Below, piece after piece: positions 45,010-53,214 of a stretch of DNA of 64,000 bases. Source of the stretch: Spirochaetota bacterium (GTDB taxonomy: Bacteria > Spirochaetota > UBA4802 > UBA5550); contig QKCL01000019.1 in assembly GCA_003246895.1 (NCBI GenBank), positions 1 to 64,000 of the forward strand, in the 5' to 3' direction. Under the pieces are notes generated by a model that worked only from the letters and a program-made list of their open reading frames with translations, made no database searches and was not told the DNA's origin. Each line of letters starts with the position of its first letter. The stretch's first letter is position 1. The position numbers and the translations under genes are program-made.

Positions 45010-45325
45010 TTTATAGCCCTTGTTTAATCTTTTGTGAGGATTTTTAACGTGTCCTGCAGTAAAAATCAATTAAAAAAACGGATTTATTCCATTGATATGC
45101 TGTTTATGTTTGTTTCTGAATGTTTTTATTGGCAATGTTAATATGATGTTAATTAATTTATGTTCGTTTGTGTTTGTTTATATTAATTGTTGACTGTTCC
45201 GGTTGGCTGTTGTAACTGTATTGTTAAGATTAGTTAAAATGATCTGTTACAAAGGTAAACCTGGATTTAATATATCGGAATACAGATCTGAAGCAGGCGG
45301 CACGATAAGTTTTGTATTTTATAAA

Positions 45326-45401
45326 GGGAGCCGGCCACCTCCTGGGAATAAACAGCTGTAGTTGATCTCATACTGTGTGAATTATCCCCAAGCCGGCTCC
45401 C
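45326..45401 (+). ncRNA. Moco/Wco-riboswitch-like RNA
   Basis: A perfect 10-bp outer stem (GGGAGCCGGC at 45326-45335, GCCGGCTCCC at 45392-45401) encloses CACCTCCTGGGAATAA and a matching TTATCCCC, which pair as GGGA/TCCC and TAA/TTA with one bulge. A short ACAG/CTGT helix is inside. The strand entering the first internal helix resembles the molybdenum cofactor RNA motif as I remember it, but I could not run the covariance model. It sits 45 bp before an ABC ATPase start and opposite a probable Mo/W regulator. Between 45010 and 45325 I see only AT-rich sequence with presumed divergent promoters. Confidence 0.6.
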
Positions 45402-45445
45402 TGTTATAAATGCCTGCACTTAATAAAATATTCAGGAGGGTGTAC

Positions 45446-46234
45446 ATGAAAGTTGAAGCAAGAAATCTTGATATCGGTTACGGACCCCTGAAATTGTTTT
45501 CCGGGATTAATCTCTCCTTCAAATCGGGGGAGATGGTTTCTGTTCTGGGGCCTAACGGCATAGGCAAGACAACATTTTTAAGAACTCTCCTGGGGCTTCA
45601 GGAACCTCTCACAGGTGAGGTAAGAATAAATGGTGAAAATATCTATAATATAAAATGTGACAGGAGAGACAGAATATTCTCCTATGTACCCCAGAATACA
45701 AATTTATCGTTTCCATTCCCTGTAATTGATGTTGTGCTCATGGGCAGGTCTCCATGGATCCCGTCATCTTCAGAGCCGGGGAAAAAGGACCGCAGAATCG
45801 CCATGGAGACACTGGAAATGCTTTCAATGGGGCATCTGGCAAAAAAGGATTTTCTGAAACTCAGCGGCGGGGAGAAGAGACTGGTTCTCATTGCAAAGGC
45901 CATATGCTGCAGACCGAAATTCCTTGTGCTTGATGAGCCCGCTTCGGGGCTTGATTTTTTAAATGAGAGCAATGTGCTTAATGAACTGAAAAATATTTCA
46001 GGTCACGGTGTGGGTGTGGTTATGACTCTCCGCCATCCCAATCATGTTTTCTATCTGGGTGGCAAAACTCTGCTCATGGGCAGAGACAATTCAATTAAGG
46101 AAGGAACTCCATATGAAGTTCTGTCCGAAGAGGCCATCAGGAATCTCTTCGGAATTCAGGGCAGAACAAGCTTCAGCGGTTCAACTGATAAAATCAGGGC
46201 ATTTGCAATGCCCCTTGCAGGGAAGCCGGCCTGA
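45446..46234 (+). CDS. ABC transporter ATP-binding protein (FecE/MolC type)
   Basis: A 262-residue ABC ATPase. Walker A is GPNGIGKTT, the signature reads LKLSGGEKRLVLIAKA, and Walker B is FLVLDEPASGLD. It belongs with the FepC/BtuD/MolC branch that drives uptake of metal chelates, B12 or molybdate. I start at the ATG at 45446 with AGGAGGG 5 bases upstream. The riboswitch-like leader and Mo/W-type regulator make molybdate or tungstate the likely substrate. No permease gene accompanies it, which is unusual. Confidence 0.9.
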   Translation: MKVEARNLDIGYGPLKLFSGINLSFKSGEMVSVLGPNGIGKTTFLRTLLGLQEPLTGEVRINGENIYNIKCDRRDRIFSYVPQNTNLSFPFPVIDVVLMGRSPWIPSSSEPGKKDRRIAMETLEMLSMGHLAKKDFLKLSGGEKRLVLIAKAICCRPKFLVLDEPASGLDFLNESNVLNELKNISGHGVGVVMTLRHPNHVFYLGGKTLLMGRDNSIKEGTPYEVLSEEAIRNLFGIQGRTSFSGSTDKIRAFAMPLAGKPA

Positions 46235-46280
46235 AATGTATTTACCCGGCTTACAGCAGAATCTCCAACATTAAATTTTG

Positions 46281-46348
46281 TGTCCGGTATAATTCCTTGG
46301 GGCAGTAGATGTTTACTGTCACGGGGAATTTACCGGACATCCTTTTTT
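46281..46348 (+). ncRNA. Structured RNA element or attenuator before the binding-protein gene
   Basis: TGTCCGGTA (46281-46289) pairs with TACCGGACA (46331-46339). After one bulged T the helix continues with AATTCC/GGAATT. Inside is an asymmetric loop of TTGGGG and TCACGG, then a CAGTA/TACTG hairpin. A six-T run follows at 46343-46348. It can act as an intrinsic terminator for the ATPase gene or as a ligand-sensing attenuator for the gene at 46452. The purine-rich internal loop is more elaborate than a terminator needs. Confidence 0.6.
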
Positions 46349-46451
46349 GTGCCTGCAATATTAACACACATGTAATAATATGATTTAAAAAATTGGTGAT
46401 TGAGTTTTATGGAATGTTATACTTGTAATAATCTGACTTAAGGAGATAATA

Positions 46452-47666
46452 ATGCATGTTAATAGTGATATGACTGTGAAGGAGATTCTTTCTTCTTACC
46501 CCTTTCTCATGGCAATATTCAGGAATCATGGCCTGGGCAAGTTTGAAGACAAGGAGGTCCTTGAAAAACTCGGTTCCATGCTGAAACTTAAAACAGCCCT
46601 TAATGCAAAGGAGCTGAACAGTGAGATATTCGTTGATATGCTCAACACATCCATTGAAGAGAACTCGAAGCTTCAGTCATTCAGCATAACATCAAATCCT
46701 GAGAGACAGAGGGAACTGACTCTCCTGGCCCTGCTTCCGTGCGGCATGAAGATGCCCTTTACCAGGACACTTGAAAAATTTATCGCAGACTATAACAAAG
46801 CCGGAAACTCCCCCATACATTTTCTGACAGAGGGGAATGTGAACCATGAGATATCATATCATGAATATATAGACAGCATAACCGACCCTGATGAGCTTCC
46901 CGATGTAATAGTGAGTTCTGATATAAACAGTTTCTATCATAAATCTTTCCTTGAAAAATTCGCAGAGAAAGGGGTCTTCGTTGATGTTACTTCGGGCCCC
47001 ATGAACTGTGTTTATGAAGGCCTTGACTATAGAGACCCGAAGGGATATTTCACAATGCTTTCATCGAACCTCCTGGTGCTTGTTGTAATCGAAGAACTCA
47101 TGGGAGACCTTAAAATTCCTGAAAAGTGGGAAGATCTTCTTAAAGAAGAGTATAGGGATACTCTTGTCATGAGAGGGGACGGCAGGTTTTTCTGCAATGG
47201 CGTACTTCTTCCGTTTTATAAAATGTTCGGCCTTGAGGGGGTAAAAAAGCTTTCAAATTCTGTATGTCTGGGACTGCACCCGGCCGAAATGGTTAAGATG
47301 ATCGACAGCCGTAAAAGCGATGTGCCTCCAATGTATGTGATGCCTCTGTTCTTTTCCGAGAACATAAAGCACAGGGACAGAATAAAGATCATTGCCCCTG
47401 AAGAGGGAGCCATAATCAGCCCTGTTCAGATGCTTGTGAAGAAGGAGGCTGCTGAAAGAGTGAAACCTCTGACCGATTTTCTCACAGGAGAGGTCATGGG
47501 TGAAACCTGTGCAAACGCCTTCTTCCCCACAACAAATGCAGGTGTCGAGAATTACATGAAGGGTATAGAGAAGCTCATGTGGCTGGACTGGGATTTCCTC
47601 TACAGTGACGATGTGGGGAAAATGAAGAACGAAATAGCGGAAGTCTTCATGGAGAAGTTTAAGTAA
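46452..47666 (+). CDS. Cytosolic substrate-binding-like protein with DUF1858 domain
   Basis: A 404-residue protein. The N-terminal 60 or so residues match DUF1858 (DMTVKEILSSYPFLMAIFRN then HGLGKF). The rest is a type II periplasmic-binding fold (LPDVIVSSDINSFYHKSFL, NAFFPTTNAG). There is no signal peptide or lipobox, so unlike normal ABC binding proteins it appears cytosolic. AGGAG 6 bases before the ATG supports the start. It follows the ATPase by 217 bp with a structured RNA between. A role in Mo/W oxyanion binding, storage or sensing is inferred from context. Confidence 0.85.
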   Translation: MHVNSDMTVKEILSSYPFLMAIFRNHGLGKFEDKEVLEKLGSMLKLKTALNAKELNSEIFVDMLNTSIEENSKLQSFSITSNPERQRELTLLALLPCGMKMPFTRTLEKFIADYNKAGNSPIHFLTEGNVNHEISYHEYIDSITDPDELPDVIVSSDINSFYHKSFLEKFAEKGVFVDVTSGPMNCVYEGLDYRDPKGYFTMLSSNLLVLVVIEELMGDLKIPEKWEDLLKEEYRDTLVMRGDGRFFCNGVLLPFYKMFGLEGVKKLSNSVCLGLHPAEMVKMIDSRKSDVPPMYVMPLFFSENIKHRDRIKIIAPEEGAIISPVQMLVKKEAAERVKPLTDFLTGEVMGETCANAFFPTTNAGVENYMKGIEKLMWLDWDFLYSDDVGKMKNEIAEVFMEKFK

Positions 47667-47674
47667 ATATTACT

Positions 47675-47689
47675 TCCCCTACGGGGAAT
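47675..47689. terminator. Small hairpin between convergent genes
   Basis: TTCCCC (47675-47680) pairs with GGGGAA (47684-47689) around TAC, just before the end of the convergent gene at 47699. Its TTCCCCTACGGGGAA sequence resembles part of the 60687-60722 palindrome. Confidence 0.4.
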
Positions 47690-47698
47690 TCATGCCTG

Positions 47699-48142
47699 TC
47701 AGGAGCCGGTATCGGCCATGAAACCGGCTTCACTGAAGCTGTACCCTTTGAGTAACGGAGAGGCATCGAAGATGTATGCTTTCTGAAAAGAAGAAAATCC
47801 CATGGAGGAGGCTGTCTGCAGCTGAGAAGGACCCTTTGTTTCTGTTTCTTTATTTATATTTCCTGTCATGTACTGCGATATGAAAAGATTGTATCCATTA
47901 GAAGATTGTTTTCTGCGTAAGGCAATGGAGTTGTACCGGTCTTTCTCCTCTCCCGGGAGAGACTGCCAGGCCTTTACTGCAGCGGTAAAGAGGGAGCGGT
48001 TCTCTCTCTGTTTCTCTGTGCCGGGGTTGCAAGGTACAACATAACGCCTTGCAAAGAGCTTTCCGTTGATTTGGTAAAATACAATGTTGCCCATTCTGCC
48101 TGAAAGCCGGGTAAATATGGGGTTCAGTTTCACTTTTGCCAT
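47699..48142 (-). CDS. Conserved hypothetical protein with N-terminal KVKLNPIF motif
   Basis: A 147-residue cytosolic protein. Its start (MAKVKLNPIFTRLSGRMGNI then VFYQINGKLFARRYV) and the middle AWQSLPGEEKDRYN recall a small conserved family found sporadically in anaerobes, but I cannot name a function. AAGGAG lies 6 bases before the ATG. The C-terminal 50 residues look poorly structured (Ser/Thr/Gln-rich). The Lys/Arg-rich N-terminal half could bind nucleic acid. Confidence 0.75.
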   Translation of the reverse strand: MAKVKLNPIFTRLSGRMGNIVFYQINGKLFARRYVVPCNPGTEKQRENRSLFTAAVKAWQSLPGEEKDRYNSIALRRKQSSNGYNLFISQYMTGNINKETETKGPSQLQTASSMGFSSFQKAYIFDASPLLKGYSFSEAGFMADTGS

Positions 48143-48667
48143 GGTTTACTCCTTTTTTATAGATACGAAGATGGCGCTTAAAAATTAAGCATAAAACAGG
48201 TTTTGTCCAGTAATTTTCTTCATTGGCAGGAGAATAAGTAACCACGGACACGAATGATATTCACGGATAAGACAGCGGCGTCTGAAATGTCATAATGAGC
48301 CCGAGGGGCGTGATGATCTCCGGTGAAGTAACGTATAAAATACCTGAATCAGATAGATACTGAAAACTGTAGCATGGAGATTGTCGTGTCCGCATTTAAC
48401 CTCCTCAGAATGACGTATTCCTTCATCATTTAGTTTTCATCTTAAATCTTGGTGGTTTAAAAATTTTATATAAAAGCTTTATCCGGTATGGAATAATAGT
48501 ATTGCTTGCAGAAACTTAAAAAAAGTATATTACTGCATTCTTTCCTTGATATAGAGAGCCTTTTATGGCATGATACTTTCTGAAAATGGTACCGGCGCAT
48601 GAAAATGCTGTATTTTCATTGGCTGTTTTTGCTGAAAAAAATATAAATATATATATGGAGAATTCAG
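48143..48667. other. 525-bp intergenic region without a gene
   Basis: No frame with a plausible ribosome site is present. The stretch near 48240-48270 (CCACGGACACGAATGAT, TTCACGGATAAGAC) looks like degenerate dispersed-repeat debris. The right half is AT-rich and presumably holds the promoter of the FecR lipoprotein gene. Confidence 0.5.
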
Positions 48668-49570
48668 ATGAACGCTTTCAAAGGCAAATTACTGCTTATT
48701 CCTGTTTCCTTTTTGTTGTTTATTTCGTGTGGTGACAGGAATGAAAAGGGAGTCTATATCTCTTTTTTTGCAGGTGATGTCAAGGTAAAGAGAAGTGGAG
48801 GGCAGGAGGTTCCTGTGCAGCTCAAGGCTTTGGTGAAGGATGGAGATACCTATTGTGTTGGTGAAAAATCATTCCTTGTCCTGAACGGAAGCGAGGGGCT
48901 CTCTGTCCGTATTGAACCCGATACGGAAATAGTAATTAAAAGCGTTGAAAAATTTGAGAAGAGGGAGTTGTCCCTTGTAAACGGACGTGTACTTTCCAGA
49001 CTCAAGGCCCTGAAGTCGGGGCAGATATATATGGTTAAGACTCCCAACAGCATCGCCTCTGTTCGGGGGACTGAGTTTATCACAAAGTATGAGAAGGGTG
49101 TAACAACTGTTTCTGTTTTCAGGGGAGTTGTGGCTGTTAAGGCGATTGCAGGCAACAGTGAAAAGTCCGTGCCTGCGGATAAGACCGGAATTGTTGAAGG
49201 AGACAAGGGTGAAGTAATCATCAGAGACAATAATGCTGTTGAAAAGCTTGAACTGGGCAAGTTCGCCATAACTCCTGACATTGAAAAAATAGAAGAGAAG
49301 AAAGCGGAAGACCTGAAAAAGGCCTTTGAAGGTGTGGAAGAAAAGAGCAGTGAGATTGAAGAAAATATAAACAAAATATCTGCGCCTAAACGTCTCACAC
49401 TGGATGACCTGAAGAAAAAATACGGGAAGATAGATATCGTTACTCTCTATAACGGTAAGGTGATTCGGGGTGTAATAAGGTCGAGAGGGGCGGTTTTCCG
49501 TATACTCACACCGGGAGGGATGAGGACTCTTAACGGAAAACAGGTCAAGAATACCAGAACCCAGAGATAG
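48668..49570 (+). CDS. FecR-domain lipoprotein
   Basis: A 300-residue protein with a signal peptide ending LLFISC (lipobox). The FecR domain spans about residues 25-175 (VYISFFAGDVKVKRSGGQE, KTPNSIASVRGTEF, VSVFRGVVAVKA). A Glu/Lys-rich helical linker follows, and a C-terminal module of about 50 residues reads KYGKIDIVTLYNGKVIRGV and onward. The same FecR core recurs in the partial gene at 63565, and the same C-terminal module in the FecR protein at 62476. FecR domains often transmit envelope signals to ECF sigma factors, but no sigma gene is adjacent here. Confidence 0.92.
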   Translation: MNAFKGKLLLIPVSFLLFISCGDRNEKGVYISFFAGDVKVKRSGGQEVPVQLKALVKDGDTYCVGEKSFLVLNGSEGLSVRIEPDTEIVIKSVEKFEKRELSLVNGRVLSRLKALKSGQIYMVKTPNSIASVRGTEFITKYEKGVTTVSVFRGVVAVKAIAGNSEKSVPADKTGIVEGDKGEVIIRDNNAVEKLELGKFAITPDIEKIEEKKAEDLKKAFEGVEEKSSEIEENINKISAPKRLTLDDLKKKYGKIDIVTLYNGKVIRGVIRSRGAVFRILTPGGMRTLNGKQVKNTRTQR

Positions 49571-49588
49571 GCAGAAATAACGGAGTTC

Positions 49589-49606
49589 CCGGAGGCCTGC
49601 CTCCGG
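49589..49606. terminator. GC-rich hairpin downstream of fecR
   Basis: CCGGAGGC (49589-49596) and GCCTCCGG (49599-49606) form a very stable stem but with a 2-base loop and no T run. It may protect the 3' end of the FecR mRNA. Confidence 0.4.
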
Positions 49607-49759
49607 AGTATAAAAGAGACGCTCCGTTGTGTCTAATAGAGGGTGTGTCGGGGTGTGTCAGGAAATCAGCAAATTTTAAGTAAGCAGCAGTAAATCGCCG
49701 TGATTGATTAAATTTTATTCATTGTCTGCTGTCTGGTGAAAAGTGATAGTGAATGGCAG

Positions 49760-49790
49760 GGAACGGCCGCGGCCGTTCCGTACTTTTTTT
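49760..49790 (+). terminator. Perfect 20-bp palindrome with T run
   Basis: GGAACGGCCGCGGCCGTTCC at 49760-49779 is a perfect palindrome, followed by GTAC and seven T residues. It probably terminates the FecR transcript. Its outer bases (GGAAC/GTTCC) match the palindrome at 60687-60722. Confidence 0.6.
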
Positions 49791-49868
49791 CATGGGTTGT
49801 ATATACCGTAACTGTATTTTTGTAAGGCAGCAGGTTAAAAAAATTCTACTGCCTCGGATCTAACTCCT

Positions 49869-51335
49869 TTACTCCTGCGGGACGATTGTACCGTCGCCTT
49901 TGAGTTTTACTACGAGCATGTCGCTGCCTGTACTATATGAGTTGACCGGTGTTTGTCCGCCCAGGCCTGATATGTCTGCAGTTGAGTATCCTGCGATAAG
50001 ATATCCTCCGTCTGCGGCCTGATTTACAGACCAGGCATAATCATTTCCTGAATCACCCAGGAATGTGTACCATGAGACATTCCCGGCTGAGTCAAGTTTT
50101 ACGGTAATCATGTCGCTGCCTGTACTATATGAGTTGACCGGTGTTTGTCCGCCCAGACTTGATATGTCTGCAGTTGAGTATCCTGCAACAATGCAGCCGC
50201 CGTCGGAGGTTGAATCTACAGAATATGCATTATCAGTTCCTGAACCTCCCAGGAATGTGTACCATGCGACATTCCCGGCTGAGTCAAGTTTTACGGTAAT
50301 TATGTCATTACCTGAGGTATAGTTGTTAATCGGTGATTTTCCATTCAGGCTTGATATGTCTGCCATTGTATAACCTGCGACAATACAGCCGCCGTCGGAG
50401 GTTGAATCTACAGAATATGATACATCAGTTCCTGAACCACCCAGGAATGTGTACCATGTGACACTTCCGGCTGAATTGAGTTTTACGGTAATCATGTCAT
50501 TACCTGAGGTATATGAGTTGACCGGTGATTGTCCGCCCAGGCTTGATATGTCTGCATTTGTATATCCCGCGACAATGTAGCCTCCGTCAGAAGCCTGCGT
50601 TACAGCCCTCGCATTATCAGTTCCTGAACCACCCAGGAATGTGTACCATGCGACATTCCCGGCTGAGTCAAGTTTTACGGTAATCATGTCATAACCTGAA
50701 CTATATGAGTTGACCGGTGTTTGTCCGCCCAGGCTTGATATGTCTGCACTTGTACATCCTGCGACGATGTAGCCGCCGTCGGAGGTTGAATCTACAGAAT
50801 ATGCATAATCAGTTCCTGAGCCTCCCAGGAATGTGTACCATGCGACATTCCCGGCTGAATCGAGCTTTACTATGAACATGTCGGCAGATGATCCGCTATA
50901 GGAATTGATAGGTGATTTTCCATTAAGGGTTGATATGTCTGCACATGCGTATCCTGCGACGATGTAGCCGCCGTCGGAGGTCTGCTGCACAGACTGGGCC
51001 TGGTCAAGTGATGAAGTACCCAGGAATGTGTACCATGCGACACTTCCGGCTGAATCGAGTTTTACTATGAGCATGTCCCTATCTGAGGTATAGTTGTTAA
51101 TCGGTGATTTTCCATTCAGACTTGATATATCAGCATTTGAAAATCCTGCGACGATGCAGCCGCCGTCGGAGGTCGAATCTACAGAATATGCAATATCACT
51201 TCCGGAGCCTCCCAGGAATGTGTACCAGCTTTTCTGCTGAGTTATATCATTGTAAACATCGTGCAGCAGGTTATCACAGCCGCAGAGTCCGCAGATTGAT
51301 AATATTATGAATGATAAAAAGATTCGTATTTTCAT
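49869..51335 (-). CDS. Lipoprotein with seven near-identical propeller-type repeats
   Basis: A 488-residue exported protein. The signal peptide ends GLCGC, a lipobox. After a short linker come seven consecutive repeats of 63-64 residues, each starting WYTFLGGSG and containing SDGGYIVAG, ADISSLGG and MITVKLDSAGNV. Seven such units fit a beta-propeller of the SBBP type. The repeats are also very similar in DNA, which indicates recent expansion. It is probably surface- or periplasm-exposed and may bind a ligand or polysaccharide. It lies 21 bp after the FN3/barrel gene and is likely in the same operon. Confidence 0.92.
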   Translation of the reverse strand: MKIRIFLSFIILSICGLCGCDNLLHDVYNDITQQKSWYTFLGGSGSDIAYSVDSTSDGGCIVAGFSNADISSLNGKSPINNYTSDRDMLIVKLDSAGSVAWYTFLGTSSLDQAQSVQQTSDGGYIVAGYACADISTLNGKSPINSYSGSSADMFIVKLDSAGNVAWYTFLGGSGTDYAYSVDSTSDGGYIVAGCTSADISSLGGQTPVNSYSSGYDMITVKLDSAGNVAWYTFLGGSGTDNARAVTQASDGGYIVAGYTNADISSLGGQSPVNSYTSGNDMITVKLNSAGSVTWYTFLGGSGTDVSYSVDSTSDGGCIVAGYTMADISSLNGKSPINNYTSGNDIITVKLDSAGNVAWYTFLGGSGTDNAYSVDSTSDGGCIVAGYSTADISSLGGQTPVNSYSTGSDMITVKLDSAGNVSWYTFLGDSGNDYAWSVNQAADGGYLIAGYSTADISGLGGQTPVNSYSTGSDMLVVKLKGDGTIVPQE

Positions 51336-51356
51336 TGTCTATGCTCCTTGTTGCTG

Positions 51357-52775
51357 TTACATGTCGAGCCGGCATGTCAGACCGGCTCTGAATGAAGTAA
51401 AATACATCTCTCCGTCCTTTTCGAAAAGGGCTCCGTATCTGCCTCCAAGGGTAATTGAAAAATTTCTGTTAAAATTGAAATCAATGTCAAGGCCTGCCGA
51501 TGCAATGGGTTCCCAGGCTGATTCGGTTTTGTAAACGGAACCGCCGCCTTTCATATATGAAACTTCCAGGTATGCATACCCCGCTGAAAGTGCGGGGGTA
51601 ATTGTGAGAAGCCTGGAAGGGTGTAAGGAATATCCGCAACATGCTGTTACCGGGATCATCCGGAAGTACTCAACCTCCTCCTCAAAGCCGCCGCTCTGAA
51701 CATATCCTGATTCGATTCCTATGTGTAAGTTTCTTGTGAGGAGGTTTGAGATTTCCGCCTTCACAAGTCCGCCCATGCCGGAATCGGCAATGTCGGCGAA
51801 GTTTCCCTTGGGCATGAAATAAACAGCCTCCATGGAGAGTCCCCACCTTTTTTTCAGTGTACTCACTGTAATGCTTTTTTCTGATTCGGTTCCCAGGTCG
51901 TCCACTGCCCGGACAAGAAAAATGTGAGTATCCTTGTAGTCAAGTCCTGGTATAGAATGGGATGTGTTCCGGGTCTGAGATATCTTCACAAACCGGCCGT
52001 CCTTCTTCTTGTATATGTTGTAGCCTTTAACAGAACCGTCCGCATCTGTGGAGGGGTTCCACGAGAGAACCGCTTTCAGCTTTCCATTCTTTTCAAAAGA
52101 CTGGGATATGGATAAATCAGGCACGGTGGGTTTTATGTTCACCGTAGCAGATTTGACCTCGTCACTGGGCAGGGATTCCTTTTTCTCCTTGTCTATGGCA
52201 GTTACATAAATTGAATATTTTGTGTTGCTCTTCAGTCCTGTGACTTTGAAACTTGTATCTTCCAGCTTTCCAGCTACTCTGAATTTTTTCTCTGAAGATG
52301 ATTTCAGATAGACTATATAAGATTCCGGTTTTACAAATGGAGGGTTCCACTTCAGTTCGATCCATGTGGTGCCTGCCTTTGCCGCAAGGTCTGTGGGGTT
52401 TGATCTGGTAAGGAACATTACCTTTGTACGTTTTATCTTAAACTCTTCAGGCTTATAGAGGTCCTTGCGGAAGGTGTAGGTTTCCTGGTCTTCATCCACC
52501 ATGTACCCTTCAATGACTTTACCGCTTGTAAAACGGATAAAGACCTTGCCCATGTAGAGCTGAGTGTACTGGATACGCATAATGTCGGATTGGGGTACTG
52601 TTATCAGTTTCCGGTTATCCGATCTCCTGAAAGTAACCGCCTTTGCTCCGTCTCTTATGATGCTCCCCTGAATTATGGAACCGTCTTTTTTGAATATATA
52701 TTCAGCATGCCCTGCCGGTGGGATGACTAAAATTGCTGAAATAATGGTTAAAGTGAATAGAATGCTTTTGTACAT
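51357..52775 (-). CDS. Exported protein with SH3-like N-terminus, two FN3 domains and a C-terminal barrel
   Basis: A protein of 472 residues. Signal peptide (about 1-24, cleaved after GHA), then a small beta module (KKDGSIIQGSIIRDG, repeated as RFTSGKVIEGYMVDE), two fibronectin type III domains (about 110-215 and 216-310; IELKWNPPFVKPESY, KAVLSWNPSTDADGS), and a C-terminal part of about 160 residues with outer-membrane barrel character (AEISNLLTRNLHIGIESGYV). I start at the ATG at 52775, because the longer frame includes its ribosome site GGGGGAG. It probably anchors in the outer membrane, with FN3 domains reaching into the periplasm. Confidence 0.85.
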   Translation of the reverse strand: MYKSILFTLTIISAILVIPPAGHAEYIFKKDGSIIQGSIIRDGAKAVTFRRSDNRKLITVPQSDIMRIQYTQLYMGKVFIRFTSGKVIEGYMVDEDQETYTFRKDLYKPEEFKIKRTKVMFLTRSNPTDLAAKAGTTWIELKWNPPFVKPESYIVYLKSSSEKKFRVAGKLEDTSFKVTGLKSNTKYSIYVTAIDKEKKESLPSDEVKSATVNIKPTVPDLSISQSFEKNGKLKAVLSWNPSTDADGSVKGYNIYKKKDGRFVKISQTRNTSHSIPGLDYKDTHIFLVRAVDDLGTESEKSITVSTLKKRWGLSMEAVYFMPKGNFADIADSGMGGLVKAEISNLLTRNLHIGIESGYVQSGGFEEEVEYFRMIPVTACCGYSLHPSRLLTITPALSAGYAYLEVSYMKGGGSVYKTESAWEPIASAGLDIDFNFNRNFSITLGGRYGALFEKDGEMYFTSFRAGLTCRLDM

Positions 52776-53052
52776 CTGCTCCCCCACTACTGAAGTTTTC
52801 TTTATACACTCTATTTTCTGTCATAAGTCCCTTCAGAATCGACATTTTATATTTTATTTTAAATTGTTTTTTATGAATCAAATCATCCGGAGCTAACATC
52901 CTGATCTGATTTGTTTATATATTGCACCATTACACCAAATTAACGTCAATATGTCAAAGGTTATATGGCTTGATTGAGCTATAATTATTAACACATTGTA
53001 TATAAATGTTCTGAAAAATGAGTGCTGTAGATATTGGGAGGTAGGAGGGACT

Positions 53053-53214
53053 ATGTTAGGTGTTGCGATACACCGGTTTCGCCTGCACCTGGGGCCAGGT
53101 TATTGTGAGAAACACGGCTGCCGAGTGATAATCGGCATTTTTATGCAGATCATTGTATCGCGACACTCGAGCGTGGGTTTGTCATTTAGTGAACCGATGC
53201 GGGACATCTTTTAA
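53053..53214 (+). CDS. Doubtful 53-residue frame over an inverted-repeat element
   Basis: An ATG with AGGAGG 4 bases upstream opens 53 codons, ending at the TAA at 53212-53214. The product has HRFRLHLGPGYCEKHGCRV in the middle and resembles nothing I recognise. The same DNA can fold into a long-stemmed structure (53060-53166), so the frame may be incidental. It ends against the convergent thioredoxin-like gene. From 52776 to 53052 I see no other gene. Confidence 0.35.
   Translation: MLGVAIHRFRLHLGPGYCEKHGCRVIIGIFMQIIVSRHSSVGLSFSEPMRDIF
53060..53166. repeat. Inverted-repeat element with internal hairpins, possible structured RNA
   Basis: GTGTTGCGATACA (53060-53072) pairs with TGTATCGCGACAC (53154-53166) as 13 bp with one G-U pair. 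Inside, ACCTGG/CCAGGT, GTG/CAC and TGCCGA/TCGGCA form three further hairpins in order. The wobble pair and multi-branch shape suggest RNA, but a small non-coding mobile repeat is also possible. Confidence 0.5.

Noticed and set aside
48230-48420. Possible remnant gene or insertion sequence in the 525-bp gap
   Set aside because: No transposase frame and no terminal repeats; only short repeat-like words.
53053-53214. Strong claim for a new small protein
   Set aside because: The ribosome site is good, but the overlap with an inverted-repeat element and lack of any family make coding doubtful; listed with low confidence.
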